From: Pseudoscleropodium purum
Taxonomy: Eukaryota > Streptophyta > Bryopsida > Hypnales > Brachytheciaceae
DNA length: 64,000 nt
NCBI GenBank assembly: GCA_963969395.1
Contig: OZ017803.1
Coordinates: 15,686,001 to 15,750,000 of the forward strand
Reading direction: 5' to 3'
The notes below the pieces were generated by a model. The model ran no database searches and had not been told where the DNA came from. It was given only the letters and a program-made list of their open reading frames with translations. Shown here piece after piece: positions 35,501-47,270 of the stretch; position 1 is the stretch's first letter; every line of letters starts with the position of its first letter. Position numbers and translations under genes: made by a program.

Positions 35501-38357
35501 AAATTACCATAAGTTTTAAAATAAAAAATAAAACAATTTATATCAAATGTGATTGATGTTAATTTTTTTAAATCTCTCAAGGTTTATATTCTTGTGATGA
35601 ACATCACGGTGCATATTTTTTAATTATGTCAATTTAAAACTACAAAATCATCATCCTATGGTCGAAAATTCATTTTTTCTAATTTCTAGTCAATGTTTTA
35701 GAAATTTTTCTGCATTTTAAACAGAATTAGAAATGAAAATCCCAAAAAGTGTCAATGAAAAATTGAATTCCAATAAAAATCTAGCTCTTTTAGATAAAAA
35801 TCCAATGCTTACCATGCTCTAATATTTGTGTGAAAATTAACATTGCCAAGGTCTCCCAATCCCTCAAATGGGGCCCCTAAACCTTCAATGGGATGTTGTT
35901 GATAGTGCGGAGAGTATTATAGCTTTGGTTTAAAATAAATTAGAAAAGCATGGATTAAAGTCTTTGTCAAGGTTTCTACCATCTTGAATTCATCCTTTAA
36001 ATTATTATTTCCTAAAGGTAACCTTGTATGCATGCATGACTTTGTCAAAATAATTGTAATTTTGAAAAACTTATTTTTAATTGGTATATGACTTATATAA
36101 TAAAAAAGGACTATTTTTACATATTTAAATTTTTTTAATTTTAAATTCAACGAATTATTGCATTTGTAAGTTTGATGTGTGATATTATAATATATTACAT
36201 ATATGGATGATAATGTTTAATAACTATAGTTACGCATGGTAGATTTCAAATTTTGAATTATAACTAAACTTTTGCAAATACCATAATATTGCAACATGCA
36301 TTCCTTTGTTAACCCTAAATACTCATCCATCCCTATGGTGGATGATGAACATTTTCAAAAGTGCTCTTATTGTAGATAATATTAATTGAGAATGCTTCTA
36401 GAATATTTAATCTAATATATCAATAAAGAGAAAAAATCATGGTCTACAAGAATAAATAGTATTAATACTTAAGAAGAATTGTAATTTTTCATTGTCGTCA
36501 TTAAAAGTAATCTTATTATCTTTAGTTTGAACATTGAAGGGTTCATGCTACAAAATTGTTTACAAGTAATTCTTTTGCTACAAGTTTTGACTTTGTAGTT
36601 GAATCTTGCAAGAAAATCTTTCACCACATTCTTGAATAGGGACAATTGGAGTTCATCTACAATGTCAATGTAATAAAAATAGTGCATGATACCCTAGTTC
36701 ACAATTAATGGATGAGATTGTATTAAAGATTTTCTATGGTAAAAGTAGTGTTGATTTATAGTAAATGAAGGGTCCCCCACCTCGAAGGAGTTCAATAATG
36801 TCTGTCATTTACTAAATAGCATGGAATAAAATAAACCCTTACAAATACATTCATTTTGTATAGAATCATGCTGCTCTTTAGTATAGATTTTGCCAAAAAA
36901 AAAAAAGCATTGACAAGAATCATAGAGCATGATGAGAAAACATTTTATTTCTGCGAAACCCTAATGACAGGCAAAATTATTTGGTGTAAACTGTAGGGAC
37001 AACCTCAATTCGATGAAAAATGCGCTATGCTCAATTATGTGGGCAAAATTGTATAATTGAGTAAGAAATCCTAATTTTTTGGTTACCCAGGGCATGATTG
37101 TAGTAAGGAACTTTAATCCCTAAATGCCCCAAGCACCTAATTTTGGTGTCAACAATATTTTGAAGTTAAATAAAATCTAACCAAGTTTCTCTTTTTAGTA
37201 GTTTACATTTTTGAAAATTTTGTCTTGAAGTCTAGTTTTAGCATCTAAAATCCAATTTTGAAAATGATTGATTGTGATTTTTCTTGTTCAAGAACTTGTG
37301 CAAGGGTGTCCATTCCAATCTTGATTTTCCATAGTGTTGAGAGCCTCAAATACACTAAATCTTGGAGAAAAATTCACATTAGAAATTCATTTAAAAAAAA
37401 ATGTAGAAGAAATTTTGAGAAGCCATAAATCGATCAAGATTAACATGTTATGTCCTTTAAACTCAATTTTTTTGATGACCAATTTTCTAATTTGGCATGT
37501 GAAAAGAGAATTAAAAGACTTCAAATCATTTTTGTACTTTGAACACCCTCATAATCAAACATTACAATCTTTCAATCTATCAATGATATTGTTGTGTTTT
37601 CTATTAATATGTAATCTCTAACATATCTAGTTTGAATTTATAGGGTTACAATTATAAGAGAATTGATGCAACTTATCAAAATGTTGACTTTTTGTTCAAT
37701 TATTACAAGAGCAAATTCGTACAAGCTCAAAAAAGTCTTGGGTATGTAGGAGTTAAATTCACAATCAATCTCAAATTTGTTAATTGCTAAGTATTCTCCA
37801 TTTTTTTTCCTACAGTGATAAATGAATTTCATCCCTCAATAATTTATAAATAGCTCCCCAAAGCAGACAGAGAACTGAACACTAAAAAACCAGATAATAA
37901 GCTTTGACCATTGATGCCCTGTCATATTTAATGCACCCACCAAATATTAAAAAACCTTATTTGTACTACTGTAAGTAGAGTTGGTGGACGGAATTGGAAG
38001 TGTACAATAGCACTCTACCAACATAAGACACCAATATTTAGCCAAAAAATAAATTTCAAATGCAAAACGACAGCATTATGACCTCCAACACATTATGATA
38101 CACCTGGCACCGAATATGAACCTTTGCGGAAGAACTGAAGCCAAGGCTAAAATAGAAGGAGCAAAATGACACCTCCCAAAATAAAATAAAAAATGACAAA
38201 AGTGTGCACTCAGTCGAGTGTACTGACTTTTTGAAACTTCTTGAAATATTTTTCAGTAAATTTTTGTAGAAGGATAAATGGAATTGGCATATAATCCAAG
38301 TGATTTCATATTTTTTTGGAGCTTTGTACAATTAGTTATGAATTTTTGAAGTTAGAA
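32534..38357. other. Gene-empty AT-rich DNA
   Basis: Nearly 6 kb with no supportable gene on either strand. A small GC-richer patch at about 34555-34615 (caacgggccattctcctcgc) stands out from the background and may be a remnant of a mobile element. A 20-base G run is listed separately. Confidence 0.5.
35222..35241 (+). repeat. Homopolymer of 20 G
   Basis: Twenty consecutive G residues in otherwise very AT-rich DNA. The exact length may be uncertain because sequencing of such runs is error-prone. It could form G-quadruplex structure. Confidence 0.85.
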
Positions 38358-38484
38358 TGCAGTGGGTTATATAATCGCCTACCTCCTAAAATGTAAACTA
38401 TTTGTATGTTGTTGGTGTAGTGAAAAGGCAACATGTACAAATAGTTTACATTTTAGGAGGTAGGCAATTGTAAAACCCAAGTGC
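38358..38484. repeat. Large hairpin, 30-bp perfect arms
   Basis: Arms at 38377-38406 and 38436-38465 are perfect 30-base reverse complements (gcctacctcctaaaatg ... cattttaggaggtaggc). Pairing continues outwards with a few mismatches (gggttatataatc against caattgtaaaaccc) and inwards (tgttg/caaca), leaving a loop of about 17-20 bases. The total folded length is about 125 bp. It lies in non-coding AT-rich DNA. This is the size of a plant microRNA precursor or a small inverted-repeat transposon. Confidence 0.9.
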
Positions 38485-39089
38485 TTTATGGACCTTCTAT
38501 CTTATTGCAATGTTCTAATGCAAAGGGGGTGATCTCAAAAGAAAAACATCAAATGAAGAATCAACATTATAACCCTAGAACATTAGGCTATGAAAATCAC
38601 CCGTTTTAGTATGTGTGAATCATTTGTTTAAAAAAAACCAAGAATACACATTAGAGGTCAAAATATTGTGCAAGACCTTCCTTTTTTAGACAAAATTCCT
38701 AGGGTTCTTTATCATCCATCGGACACTTCTAATCATCAACAATAGCAACTCACTATTGGTACCATTTTGAAATGTAAATTATTTTTAGTGGATATTATTG
38801 ACATCTGGAAGAGGATTTCAATATACTTTTGCATATTTTGTTGGTTTTGTCTTTTGGATACAAACTCTTGCATCAACTATGGTTTATGAATCTAAGTTTC
38901 TAAATTCTATCTATAGTTATACTTACATTACACAATGCAGTTAGGGTTTGATTCGAGGAAAGGATTCCAACTAGTCGGACCCCCACTTCCTATCCAATTA
39001 GTCAGATTGGGGAGAGTGATTTTGTACTTTTTTAATTTTTAATTTTTAAATTTTGCTAGCATATTGTTGTATCAATGTTTTCTTTGTTT

Positions 39090-41385
39090 AACCTCTAAAG
39101 TAGACCAAGTTGTGTTTTTAGGCAACATAGCTATTTTGAGCAATTCACTATAAATGAAAATTTTTTTTCTTTGAAATTTTCACAAAAAATATTGACAAGG
39201 TAGATTTTCTTTCAAGGCTCAACAATTTTCATAAATTTTGACTACAAGGTTAAAAAATTATTGTAAGATATGTATTTCTTTTTTAGGCTGAGCAATTTGA
39301 GAAGAAGAATTAAAATCATTTTTTTGCAGAAATAGAAATTTAAATTGCTTGTCTATATTTATATATGTGCAAAGCTTTGAATCATTCCATTTTTATTAAT
39401 GAGATGAAAGTTATGGGAAGTTTTAGTTTGCGGACAATTATAGATTCTCTACTCTTAAATAAACTTTGAAATTCTTCTATTAACTCAATTTTCATTATTT
39501 TTCAAAAGAAAATTGTAAAATATATTTTGTTTATTACAACAATACAACCCTCATTGTAAAAGTCTGAACCTTGGCCGTTAAGCTTTCATTTTTCAAGCCC
39601 CCATAGTTAGCCTGTTTACACTCTTTGCGCCTACTGGCAGGGAGTCCCAAATTCGACTTGAGTTAAAATGCCTGAACATGCGGCGCACAGGCAGGAAGGA
39701 GTTTTTTGACAGCCACTTTCAAGTGGCAGGGGACCTACGTTTTGGCAGGGAACCTACCATGAATTGCTATAAAGGCTACAAATTGTGTAGGCCAAAGGAT
39801 AATTATTTGTAAAAGTCCCTTGTGTGGGGAAACTACATTTGTAATTTTGTATGAAGGGGTGAAACTTTGAAGAGCCACAACTCCTTCATGCGGACTCCGT
39901 TTTTGACGAAATTACTTAGGTTGGGTTTCAAATTAAGTCCAGTTTGTGTGGTTAAAATATTCGACATATAAGATGAAGTATGAATTAATGGCATTTATTT
40001 TAGTGAAGACAACTTTTGGTTTTGGGTTTTCAAACATAAGGGAGAATTCTCTAAAGTAGAGTAGTACCAATAAAGGAGCCATATGCTTCTTCACCCAAAG
40101 GTACATTATGGATTTGCAATTCAACAATACCATGTACTCATTGGATACATTATAGGGTTTGGGGGACTTTTTAGAAACACCTAAAAGTGTACCTTAGACA
40201 TGTTAAAACCATTTCCAAGATTTACTTAGACATATTGTATACTATTTAATGTATTTCGGATTGTAAACAATAAAATTTAAATAAAATTTTGATTATTCAT
40301 AATTGGCTTGCAATGGTAAGACATTGAAAATCCAAATACCAAAGCTCCTTTCACTATATTGCATGCCATTAATTAATACTACATTAGATGGGTTTGCAAA
40401 TTCTACTACACAGACTAGATTTGATGTGGGACTTAACCCAAGTGATTTCGTCAAAAAGCGAGTTGAGATGAAGAAGTTATAGCTTATCAAAGTTTCACCT
40501 TGTCATCCAAAAGATTGATTAGGGTAATTCCTTGGGATTAAATACCGTTTAGTGTAAAGGATTTGGGGCTAAAGGAGGGTTACTTTTTTTGCCTGCTAGC
40601 AGGATGTGGGAACCACTTCCACTCCCTGCCGCAGGCAGATGCGGGTCGCTTGCGCCGGCCAGCAGGGAGTGTAAATGGGCTAAGTGCAAGCACAAAAAAA
40701 ATTGAATTATTATTTTTGATAATTTTTAAAATACTAAAACTTGACGTTGTGCTGATGTGGCCGTTAAGCTTTCACTTTTTAGTCCCCCAGTAGTGTCACA
40801 TCAGATGCTAATTTAAAAAATAGTAAAAATAAAGTATAATTTGATTTCCTCTTTAATTGCACCAATAAGGGGTTTCAAAACTTACAGACCTTCCAAGGAC
40901 TGAAATTTTTCCTAATCTAGGATTGGCATTTTTCAATTCCATAACTAAGTTCTTAATAATTTAGTATTTTGAATCATTCTCTATTTTTTATTACTTACTA
41001 TTTTTTCCTATATGTCGTGTAATTCCAAATTATCTTAATTTTTCCAAGCATATAGCCAACTTGCCTTGAAGAATGAATTTTAAAAAAGCACCACTATTTT
41101 GGACATCTTTTCATACAAAATGTGACTTTGTAAAGCATAGTTGCCTATATTTTGCAAGACCAAAAAAGGATTTTTGTCAATTCAAATACTAATATCTTGA
41201 AATCCACATAGTAGAAATTTTTCAATTTTTTTTACATCTTTTCAAACCAACATACTTCAAGATCCTTTAGTTACATATGTCCAAAAATGTTGTTTTTCTA
41301 AAATTTTGTACTTGAACTAGAAATGGCGGTTTTAGAGTGTTTTTGGTGAAAGTATAGTTAAAGAACTTTAAAGGTTATTTTCCCT
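39090..41385 (+). repeat. Dispersed old repeat, copy B, split by an insertion
   Basis: Bases 39090-39562 match the first half of copy A (7600-8060) and 41045-41385 match the second half (8065-8390), in the same order and strand. In copy A the two halves meet with only a few bases between. The 1.48 kb in between here is therefore an insertion later than the repeat. Confidence 0.75.
39563..41044. mobile_element. Insertion inside repeat copy B, inverted GC-rich arms
   Basis: The inserted DNA has a direct repeat of about 34 bp near its edges (ggccgttaagctttca...cccccatag at 39573-39606; a diverged copy at 40759-40793). Just inside lie inverted arms: 39607-39645 (ttagcc, tttacactc, ggcagggag) and 40617-40684, the latter longer by a GC-rich stretch. 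The GC-rich arms contrast strongly with their surroundings. No transposase or other coding frame is visible, so if mobile it is non-autonomous. Exact ends and a target-site duplication cannot be fixed. Confidence 0.5.
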
Positions 41386-44300
41386 AATGTACACTATCGG
41401 TAAACTAATTATAGTTGTTTACCTATGATAAAGCTTCATGGTCACTCCATTATTGTTTGGACACCATTTGAATAAGTTGTAAATTATAAAATATTGTCTT
41501 TGGGTGTCAATACTGGAAGTCAACACTACACTTTTATAAGCTCTCATGTACATCTTGTGTAATCAATACCTAGGTTTTATAGTCACTTTGTGGTTCATAT
41601 GTAGGTGTTACACTTTGGCCAATGATGATCATTGGTACATGTATCTTAAGATTTTTTGAAACTACATTATTTGATAATTATCTTGCATTTTTCATACCAA
41701 TATTCAATTTTTTTTTTTTGTAGCAACTTTGGTTATTGATCTTATGTAAACTATTCTAAGAAGATTTCTTGAAAATTTTATGTTTTTTTGTGTCCTAGAT
41801 TTAATATTTCAAGGGATTTATTTTCATTTTCATAAATCCACATTACACTATTTGTTGGTTTTCTTCAATCATTGTGCAATGACAACATTTCCATATAGAA
41901 AATAGGGCATACTTGATACTTAAATGTGTTTTATTTGTAAAAATGAAGCAATGGACATTTTTAGGATGTAACATAGTTAGAACTTTTTTAGGTGCACGTG
42001 ATGGTTGAGGAATGTCTTAGAAACCACAACTTGAATAGAGCCATATATTTATTAGCTATAATCTATAAGAAAATATGACTATTATAGGGCCTTGATATAT
42101 TGACTATTTAAAAGAATATTGCAACAAAATTAGTGACTTAGGCAACCATTATGGATTCATTTTTATTGCTTTTGGAGGTGAATTTATCAATGGCATTTAC
42201 CTGCTTTAGGGCATTTCACTTGAAAAATTAATAACTGATTTACATTGTGATAAAGGAATATAATTTCTATTTTAATTTGACTGTAAATACTATAAATACT
42301 CAAATAAATTTTTTTAACTACACAAACAAATAACAACAATATTTCAGTGATAAAAGTAAAATTAATACTTGGATCCTTGTAAAGATTATCTTTGGCATGA
42401 CAATAATGACTTATTTTTGAGTTTTTTCAATTCTAACAATTTTTATTTCTCTTGCAATTATATATTGGCATAATGAATGATGGAAGTTCTCTTCAATTCA
42501 TATTCTAAGAGACTTACAATAGGTTGGAACCTAATTGCAAAATTTCTTTTTCACATTAGAAAACCAAGCTCCTTTGAATTTTTGTTCTAAAAACAATGCA
42601 ATTTAGATATCATTCTTCATAATTTCTATGTGGATATAATTATTATATCATTTAACAAAGTTATTGAAGTATTTTCTTATAGAATTTCAAAATTGAAATG
42701 ACTAAACATAAAGAAAAGTATTATTTGTCCTTTTCAAATGCTCAAATTTGTCACTGAAGGTTTGAAAGAAAAAATGCGTGCACTCCATATCTCGAGCAAG
42801 TTCATATTTTGTTGGAAAATTGAGTTGAGAATCTATGAAAAATGTGTAACAAAATAACTCTTGCATCTCATTATTCTTTCAAAATTCATTTAGTATATTT
42901 CATTTTTTAATCGTATAAATTAAATTCAAAGTGAATTGAGATTTTTTAAATTTATTTTTATAGCACGTTACTCCGTTAATCTCCCAAGGTAGTCCAAAAA
43001 GTTCATAATTGTGAAGATGTACTATTGAATAGAATTCAGAAAAACAATTTAACAATGACTATCAAATAAAATTTCAGTAAGTGTGAATCATAAAACATAT
43101 ATGTATATTGATGGATCTATTGCAAGAAGGTTCTCATTTGTGAGCCTAGAATCACAAGCCTATGAGCCTAAAATACTATACACCTATATCATAGGTATTT
43201 ATATTATGGAAACCTTTCATGATTATAGTGTAACTATGTTACAAATACCTATAGTATAGGTGTTTATAGTATAAATACCTTCAATGGTTGTAGAATATCT
43301 ACAAGTTATATATATGCTCAAGGCTCACATATTTTTATTTCTATACTTATAGACTAACATTGTTGGGATATTTTTAATTTAATTTAAAAATCTATAGAGA
43401 GATAATTTTAAGCATTTTGTAATATTCTAATTTTTGAAGATATTTATTTATTCAAATTATTTAAGTTATTTTGAAAGGGTCATTTTTGAACTAGGAAAAT
43501 TCCTATTTGAAGTGAAATATACTTAATCCTTCGAGCAATAAACTATATGCAAATCAAAATCCTAGAAAGTCTATTATAGAAATTTGAAAGAACTAACACA
43601 AGAACTATCAAAAATATATGTAGATGGAAAATCAAGAGTCCATGCCTTTGGCAATATTTGTGTTCATGTGTTTTTCAAAATTAAATGGCATAGCCTTTAT
43701 AGAATTAGTAATTATAGAGTTAATAAAAGATTGATTAGTATCCATAGACCTATTTTAAACAAAGATAATTTAAAAATACTTAAAAGACACTATTTTTAAC
43801 TATTCAAAAATCACAAATCTTCCTTTAAGACTTCATACTTTTTTGATGCTCAGTGGCACCTTGTAAAAGAAACTCTCATGTATGGATCTTGCCCATAGTA
43901 AAAACTCAAAAAATGAATGAAAATTTGAATTTGCTCGGATGTGCCTAAATTAAGCTAAAGACCTAAACAATCTTTAATCCCTAAATGTTTTGGATTATAA
44001 TTCATCCAAAACCATTTTTTAAATGTCATTTCTAATGCAAAGAACCACAATGAAAGGTGACTATTTCTTTTGCATATCCAATAATATGATCTTGCATTAG
44101 GCTTATACAAAAAATGCAATGAAATCTTTCAAAAACTTTTGACCAAGTAGATTGTAAGAAACTAGTCTTTAAAGTTTTGTATGAAAACATTTTGTTGTAT
44201 TAAGCTCTAAGACTTTGAATCCATTGAATTAAATTTTTTTAGATTGTAGAGTTTTGAGGTTCAAGTCTTTATGGTTTAGGATTAAATCGATAATTGTGGA

Positions 44301-46390
44301 TAATAGATTCAAAAAATAAACATATCAATTTTCATTCCTTAAAATAATTGTTAAATAAAGATTGATGAAAGATTGAAGGAAAAATTAAAGCATGAATAGT
44401 TCTAAAATGAAATTGAAACATATCAATTCTAATGGTGAGGTTGTTTTAGCATGAAACCTAAACCAGATAGACTTTTTTTTAATGGAAAATTATAAAAATA
44501 AATTAAAAAATGAATCCTATTTGTTATTTGTTTAAAAAATGTCTTGCTTCTCAACAATACAATTCTCATCATTACTATTACGTTACTAATTCAAATGGAA
44601 TGAATAAGAGCTTTTTATATGGGTATAATTATATTCTAAGAAGAAAACATGTAAAATTTGAGATTTGAATTTTGAGTTTCTCGTGTTACTCTAGTTTGAA
44701 TATTTTATAGTTAAGAGGACTTTCCTTTTTTTGCACACCATTGATTGAAATAAAATAATTTAAAAAAAATGCTTGTACATTCCTTAGTTACTTTCAAATA
44801 ATGTTTCAAAAATTCACAATAAAATTTGAAATCAAGAAGAATCTGTCTAAAAAGTCTAAAATCTTTGTAACTTATGCCAAGTCACTCATTATTCTTGTAG
44901 CAAAAATCAAATGGCCTTTTTCAAGCATGCAAAACAAGATTTCATCATTAATATTCATGATGGATTTTCCATGGATGTTTGTTGACCAAGTTGGCAAGAA
45001 CTCTAAACTTTGATGTGTGTTCAATCTCATGTACCCTTGCCAAGAAATGTTTCATTCATTTTGTGGAAGGATAATTTTCCATAATCTCCTCTTGGTGCAT
45101 GAAATCCTTGTAATAGAAGATAGCAAATTTTTCATTCATCGATCACACATTTCATCTATTTCTAGACGGGTGTTTATATTGGGCAATTTTCTTGTTGTCG
45201 GGAATTTTGATAATAAATAGGCATTTCTCATCAAGCTTTGCCTTCCTTGTTAGCCTATTTATTTTTAGAATTCCTTCCACTTTGGTGATTGTTCTATATG
45301 TAAACTCAATGAAAACATGACATTATGGGAGTCTCTCATTTCTAGTGAATGATGAGATGTGGTTAATATTTGGAATTGTAGGGAATCTTGGAATCACAAA
45401 CCTCCTACCCATATTACAACTCTTACAAAATTTTATAACACAACCTCTTGTGTGGTGGATTATTGGATGGAGACACTCTCATCTACTCTTTTAACCCCTA
45501 ATGACATAAAAAGAGTGTACTTTAATTTCAAAATGGACCAAAACTACCAAGAACTTGAGCAATCTTTTTGGCTCATTTTTTCTTGAGACAAGATAGAATA
45601 TAATAGGAAAATCTTGAATTTCACATTGAAAGTGAGAACCTCCAAAAAATTTAGATTATTTGACTGCATAGATTAGAGAATCTTTAAGTTTGAAGTTTTA
45701 TTTGGGTTAATGGAAGTACATGACAACACACTTTGGAGAAGCATATCTCTATGAGAATATTTCAAAGTGATGAACTTTTTGTGCTAAGTGAAAGATAAGA
45801 GAGTTGAAATTGTATACTGGTATATGAAATTTCACAACATTCCAAGCATTTTTCAATTCATGATAGAGTTTGCAATGTACATAGGTCACTGAAATCAAAG
45901 TAAGTTAGTGTTTGTAAGAAGAAAAAGAATGGGACACTTGTCTTTTTCCTTGAACTCCTTAGATTTGCCTTTTCAAGGAGGATCTGACCTTTTTCAGGTG
46001 AGCAAGAATCACATTGGTTGGCTGATTTCTTAGTCCATGCCCAAACCGTACCCCCCAAAACGAGCTGTAAACTATACTACACCACTTAACTTTGAAAAAT
46101 TCCACAAGGCGGAGTTTAATTCAAAATTTGATGAAACTACCGCCATTGGATTCATAACAGAGTCTATTTTATAGAAATAATTTTTTATTTAGAAAAAAAG
46201 CATAAAATTTGAGAACGAGAAGCTCCAAAAAGAGGGGCAGGAACCAGAAAATGGCCGCATGGGGGTCATTAGGGGTTAATTAATAAGTGACCCATTACAT
46301 TGATGTGATGAACTTTTGCCGTGCCGCAACGGTGGAGATGCTCTTTAGAGTGTTGTGAGACCACAACAAAATACTAAAAAAATGGGGAAT
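41386..46390. other. Gene-empty AT-rich DNA
   Basis: About 5 kb without a supportable gene. Frames of 65-75 codons at 43584, 44801, 45017 and 45359 are isolated and carry no motif. Confidence 0.5.
43170..43275. repeat. Imperfect inverted repeat, cacctata/tataggtg arms
   Basis: The left arm (about 43174-43205: actatacacctatatcatag) pairs with the right arm (about 43235-43272: ctatagtataggtgtttata), with the aggtattta/aaatacct pieces also complementary. The spacer is about 30 bases. Pairing is imperfect. Confidence 0.65.
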
Positions 46391-46394
46391 TTAT

Positions 46395-46655
46395 TTATTT
46401 ATTTTTAATTGAAAAGTCATGCGGATGGGGGTCCGCTTTAGTGAACTCGAACACTCTCGTGGGAGTGACGCCGGCGAGCCTTTCACTTTGGTCTTCAGCA
46501 ATCTTCAGTTCGACGGAGAGCGAGGATGACGACCTGGACTCGCACGATCCATCTTCAATGTGTTCATCTTCGTGCGTCAATTTTACAGCCTGATTTTCCG
46601 TTCCGTCAATTCTCCGCCCTCCTTTGACCACTCGCAAAACCCAAAATTCCAGTTG
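46395..46655 (-). other. Exon-like frame without ATG, product unknown
   Basis: A minus-strand frame of roughly 85 codons ends at TAA 46397-46395. Codons are less AT-biased than the surroundings, and the product is acidic and serine-rich ([23 protein letters not shown], then GVTPTRVFEF). No in-frame ATG exists, so if real it is a 3' exon or a remnant. A neighbouring frame (46606-46809) overlaps it on the same strand. Not recognised. Confidence 0.25.
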
Positions 46656-46699
46656 AAATTTGAAGAAAATTTGAAGGAAATTTAAAGTAGGAAATCGGC

Positions 46700-47245
46700 A
46701 TTACTGTTGCGCTCCATTCTCGGTACTTCTCGTTCACTTCCGCTGAATTCTGTGTCCGTAGTGCTTCTACGTGTCTCTTTGATTTGCTTCTTTGTCGTAA
46801 TTTAGTCACCGAAATCGATCACCAATTAAATCAAAATGTGTAGGGTTTGTTGAGCTCTGATTTTGCTGAATTTTCAAACATTTGTAGACCTAGCATTGCG
46901 CTTGGAAGAGGAAAGCATCGTTGCTCTCCGTTCTCGGCACCGCCCATTCATTCCATTCAATTCCGTGATCACGGTGTGTATCTTCGATTATGGTCGTAAT
47001 TTAGTCACCGAAATCGATTATCAAAAGAATCACAATGCATTGGATTTTTTTCTCAAGAAATAGTATCACCGGGTTGGAATTCAGGTGATTCAATTCAGCG
47101 AAGGAGGTTCGAAATAGAGTGAGGAGTTCATTGAGTATTTACCATTATTTGGTATTCCTGTGTGTAGGGTTTGTTGAGGACTGATTTTGCTGGAAATTTA
47201 AATTCTTTGTAGCCCCTAGCATTGCGCTTGAAATGTACCGACGGG
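46700..47245 (+). repeat. Diverged direct duplication of the TGD3 leader
   Basis: Bases 46840-46900 and 47160-47225 share gtgtagggtttgttgag, gattttgctg and cctagcattgcgcttg in the same order. Upstream, about 46706-46830 matches about 46918-47035 (gttgc-ctc-ttctcgg, then cgtaatttagtcaccgaaatc). The region directly before the TGD3 start codon therefore contains at least two diverged units, probably promoter/5' UTR sequence. Confidence 0.7.
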
Positions 47246-47270
47246 TGTTGTAGGTCAATTTTTGGACATC

